Source: an uncultured Thiotrichaceae bacterium (GTDB taxonomy: Bacteria; Pseudomonadota; Gammaproteobacteria; Thiotrichales; Thiotrichaceae). From it: 8,154 nt of DNA. Below the pieces are notes generated by a model. That model worked only from the letters and a program-made list of their open reading frames with translations, had not been told where the DNA came from and ran no database searches. Location of the stretch: contig CACVAV010000438.1 in the NCBI GenBank assembly GCA_902727945.1, forward strand, positions 1 to 8,154, written 5' to 3'. Shown here piece by piece: positions 6,454 through 8,154 of this stretch. Both the position numbers and the translations under genes were made by a program. Numbering within the stretch: the stretch's first letter is position 1; every line of letters begins with the position of its first letter.

Positions 6454-6491
6454 AAAGAAAAAGGGGCTGCTAACATTAATTAGCAGCCCCT
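6452..6491 (-). terminator. Intrinsic terminator of dld, between convergent genes
   Basis: A perfect 12-bp stem (6462-6473 with 6480-6491) closes a six-base loop. On the minus strand it is followed by TTTTTCTTTTT, so it terminates transcripts of dld arriving from the right. The T-run lies against the last bases of mepM and includes part of its stop codon. On the plus strand the stem is followed by gaacg and not a U-run, so it should end mepM transcripts poorly, although the hairpin would protect their 3' end. Confidence 0.9.
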
Positions 6492-6518
6492 GAACGAAGT
6501 TGAAGCCCCAATCAGAAG

Positions 6519-8154
6519 CTAGACACAACACCCACAATTCCGCTTATATCTCCCCATCTTACCAATCCCCGGATTAAAGGTATTCGTCGGATCAAGCTCG
6601 CGATAAAACTCCTGCAAATCATTCTCAGCTTCATACAAATGCCCGACATTATGTTCCGCCGGATACTTCGCTCCCCGCGAATCCAGCAGTTCCAGCATCG
6701 CTTTTTTCACCGCTACCGGATCAGCACCCTTCTTGAGAATATAATCCTGATGGAACACATGACACATGAAGTGCCCGTAATACAATGAATGTTCAATCTG
6801 ACTGCTGATGGCTTCCGGTAATTGTTCCACCCAGTTTTCATCATTGCGCCGCAATGCAATATCCAGCGCCAGAATGTCACCGACGTTATTACTGTGGACG
6901 GTCTGATAACGAATCGCTGCTCCCGCTGCTGCAAAACGTTGCAGATAAGCTTTGGCAGCCTCATCCGCTGTGCAGGCAAAATAGTTACCCTCGTTTTCTG
7001 GCGAAAGAAAGAAGGTTTGCAGGTAGTTTTCCGCTTCAGCAATACCGCCATCACTCATCTTCAGAATCAGATGATGTTCATAGTCATCACGGTATTTCAA
7101 CAGGCGTTTCGGCAGGTGTTGCGGCCAGACCCTGCTTAGTTGCTGCATCACCCGGTCACTCATATAAGTCGGTAAAAACGACACCTTATTCAGCGTCGCA
7201 TCCACCCGGCCTTTCACAGCAAACATCTTTGGTAATACATCAGTGCCTAAGTGATTAATAGTCAGAAAGGTGTCTTTACCGTAAGTCTCCGCAATATTAA
7301 AAATATCACGGTGCATGTATTCACCGACTTCAGGAACATTATCAAAGTTCTGCAAAATATCGCGGCGCAGACGCTCTAATACACCGGCGTCATTAGTACC
7401 GATATAAAAAGTTTTCTCTTCTGAAGCCACCGGAAAAGTATCCAGCCGCACGGCAAATACCGCCAACTTACCGGCACAGCCACTGGCCTCAAACAAGCGG
7501 CGTTTATCCGCATTAAACCGCGCCGGTGTATCCGCATCCACATCACGTATACGTTCGACATACTCACGGTCGGAAGCCAGGCCACTATCTGGCAGATTAT
7601 TTTTGGCGAAGTCACCACTTTCCAGATTCGCCAGCATGGTTTCCGGATCATCACCTAGCTCAATACCCAGATGATTCACCAACTCCAGCTTACCTTCAGC
7701 AGTCACCTGTGCGAACAGCGCCATTTCCGTATAAGCCGGGCCACGTTTAACCAACGCACCACCGGAATTATTAGCAATGCCACCGACGATAGACGCCCCC
7801 AGACAGGAGGAACCAATCACCGAATGTGGTGCACGTTTTAGTGGCTTCAGCACTTTTTCCAGTGAGAACAAGGTTGCCCCCGGAAATCCCAGCGCCTGCT
7901 CACCGCCATTCAGCAACACAATATCATTCATCTGAAGCGTGTTGATCACCACCACCTCACGGTCATAATCATCACCACTCGGCGTTGAACCTTCCGTGAG
8001 TCCGGTCTTGGCCGCTTGCATAATGACAATCACATTTGCATCAACACAGGCCTGTAACACCCGCCACAGTTTAGTCAGGCTATCGGGGAACACCACCGCT
8101 AGTGCAGCACCGGAGCCGGAACGGAATCCGGTACGATAATACTCATTTCGTCGT
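6519..8154 (-). CDS. dld: Quinone-dependent D-lactate dehydrogenase, N-terminus beyond the right edge
   Basis: Oxidises D-lactate to pyruvate and passes electrons through FAD to the quinone pool, as a peripheral inner-membrane protein. There are 544 codons in the window and the frame is open at the right edge. By comparison with E. coli Dld (571 residues) about 30-40 N-terminal residues are missing. The GTG at 8094-8096 is internal, because the conserved sequence RTGFRSGSG lies upstream of it. The FAD-binding domain shows TGLTEGSTPSGDDYD (50-64 of the visible part), SVIGSSCLGAS (111-121) and NNSGG, then RGPAYTE. The C-terminal membrane-binding domain shows YGHFMCHVFHQDY near 459-471, YPAEHNVGHLY near 497-507 and DPTNTFNPGIG near 521-531. 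The last residues, NCGCCV, are unlike the E. coli tail. The stop is TAG, and the terminator follows 28 bases later. Confidence 0.95.
   Translation of the reverse strand, partial: RRNEYYRTGFRSGSGAALAVVFPDSLTKLWRVLQACVDANVIVIMQAAKTGLTEGSTPSGDDYDREVVVINTLQMNDIVLLNGGEQALGFPGATLFSLEKVLKPLKRAPHSVIGSSCLGASIVGGIANNSGGALVKRGPAYTEMALFAQVTAEGKLELVNHLGIELGDDPETMLANLESGDFAKNNLPDSGLASDREYVERIRDVDADTPARFNADKRRLFEASGCAGKLAVFAVRLDTFPVASEEKTFYIGTNDAGVLERLRRDILQNFDNVPEVGEYMHRDIFNIAETYGKDTFLTINHLGTDVLPKMFAVKGRVDATLNKVSFLPTYMSDRVMQQLSRVWPQHLPKRLLKYRDDYEHHLILKMSDGGIAEAENYLQTFFLSPENEGNYFACTADEAAKAYLQRFAAAGAAIRYQTVHSNNVGDILALDIALRRNDENWVEQLPEAISSQIEHSLYYGHFMCHVFHQDYILKKGADPVAVKKAMLELLDSRGAKYPAEHNVGHLYEAENDLQEFYRELDPTNTFNPGIGKMGRYKRNCGCCV

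Noticed and set aside
6822..7258. Plus-strand open frames antisense to dld
   Set aside because: Overlapping frames within a highly conserved gene, without start signals.
8094..8096. GTG as the dld start codon
   Set aside because: Conserved Dld sequence (RTGFRSGSG) continues upstream to the right edge, so the true start is outside the window.
1..8154. Mobile elements, CRISPR arrays, toxin-antitoxin or defence genes
   Set aside because: No transposase, integrase, terminal inverted repeats, spaced direct repeats or recognisable defence domains on either strand.

Overview
The window reads as ordinary chromosome of a gammaproteobacterium, probably a marine or salt-tolerant one of the Pseudomonas/Oceanospirillum/Marinobacter type. 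Three things suggest this. The quinone-dependent D-lactate dehydrogenase and the MepM-type murein hydrolase closely resemble the E. coli proteins. The rRNA leader at the left edge has the boxB-boxA-boxC arrangement of gammaproteobacterial rrn operons, with a boxC close to those I remember from Pseudomonas and E. coli. There is also a complete cassette for the compatible solute glucosylglycerate. Genus cannot be fixed from this sequence. I see no mobile element, CRISPR array, phage gene or tRNA.

Layout from left to right. Bases 1-330 hold the promoters and untranslated leader of an rRNA operon transcribed leftwards off the window: P1 with an A-rich upstream element, P2, a boxB hairpin, boxA and boxC. 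The 16S gene itself is not in the window. Bases 421-4292, all on the minus strand, form a compact three-gene operon in the order gpgP, gpgS, ggaP. These encode a HAD phosphatase, a glucosyl-3-phosphoglycerate synthase and a GH13_18 glycoside phosphorylase. Bases 4293-4923 are a divergent, AT-rich intergenic region with several short inverted repeats. Bases 4924-6453, on the plus strand, encode a membrane-anchored M23 peptidoglycan endopeptidase of the MepM type. Bases 6462-6491 form a strong intrinsic terminator for the convergent minus-strand gene dld, which runs from 6519 past the right edge and lacks its N-terminus.

How the genes work together: GpgS should join glucose from an NDP-glucose to 3-phosphoglycerate, and GpgP should remove the phosphate to give glucosylglycerate. 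The phosphorylase should split glucosylglycerate with phosphate into glucose 1-phosphate and glycerate. Synthesis and recovery of one osmolyte therefore sit in one transcript, immediately upstream of an rRNA operon on the same strand, with no convincing intrinsic terminator between them. From memory of Pseudomonas aeruginosa, the slot between a divergent M23 peptidase gene and an rrn operon holds tyrZ, so the osmolyte operon may occupy that slot here. I found no clearly undescribed system. The most notable points are the paired make-and-break solute operon, its rrn-adjacent position, and a cysteine-rich tail on Dld.
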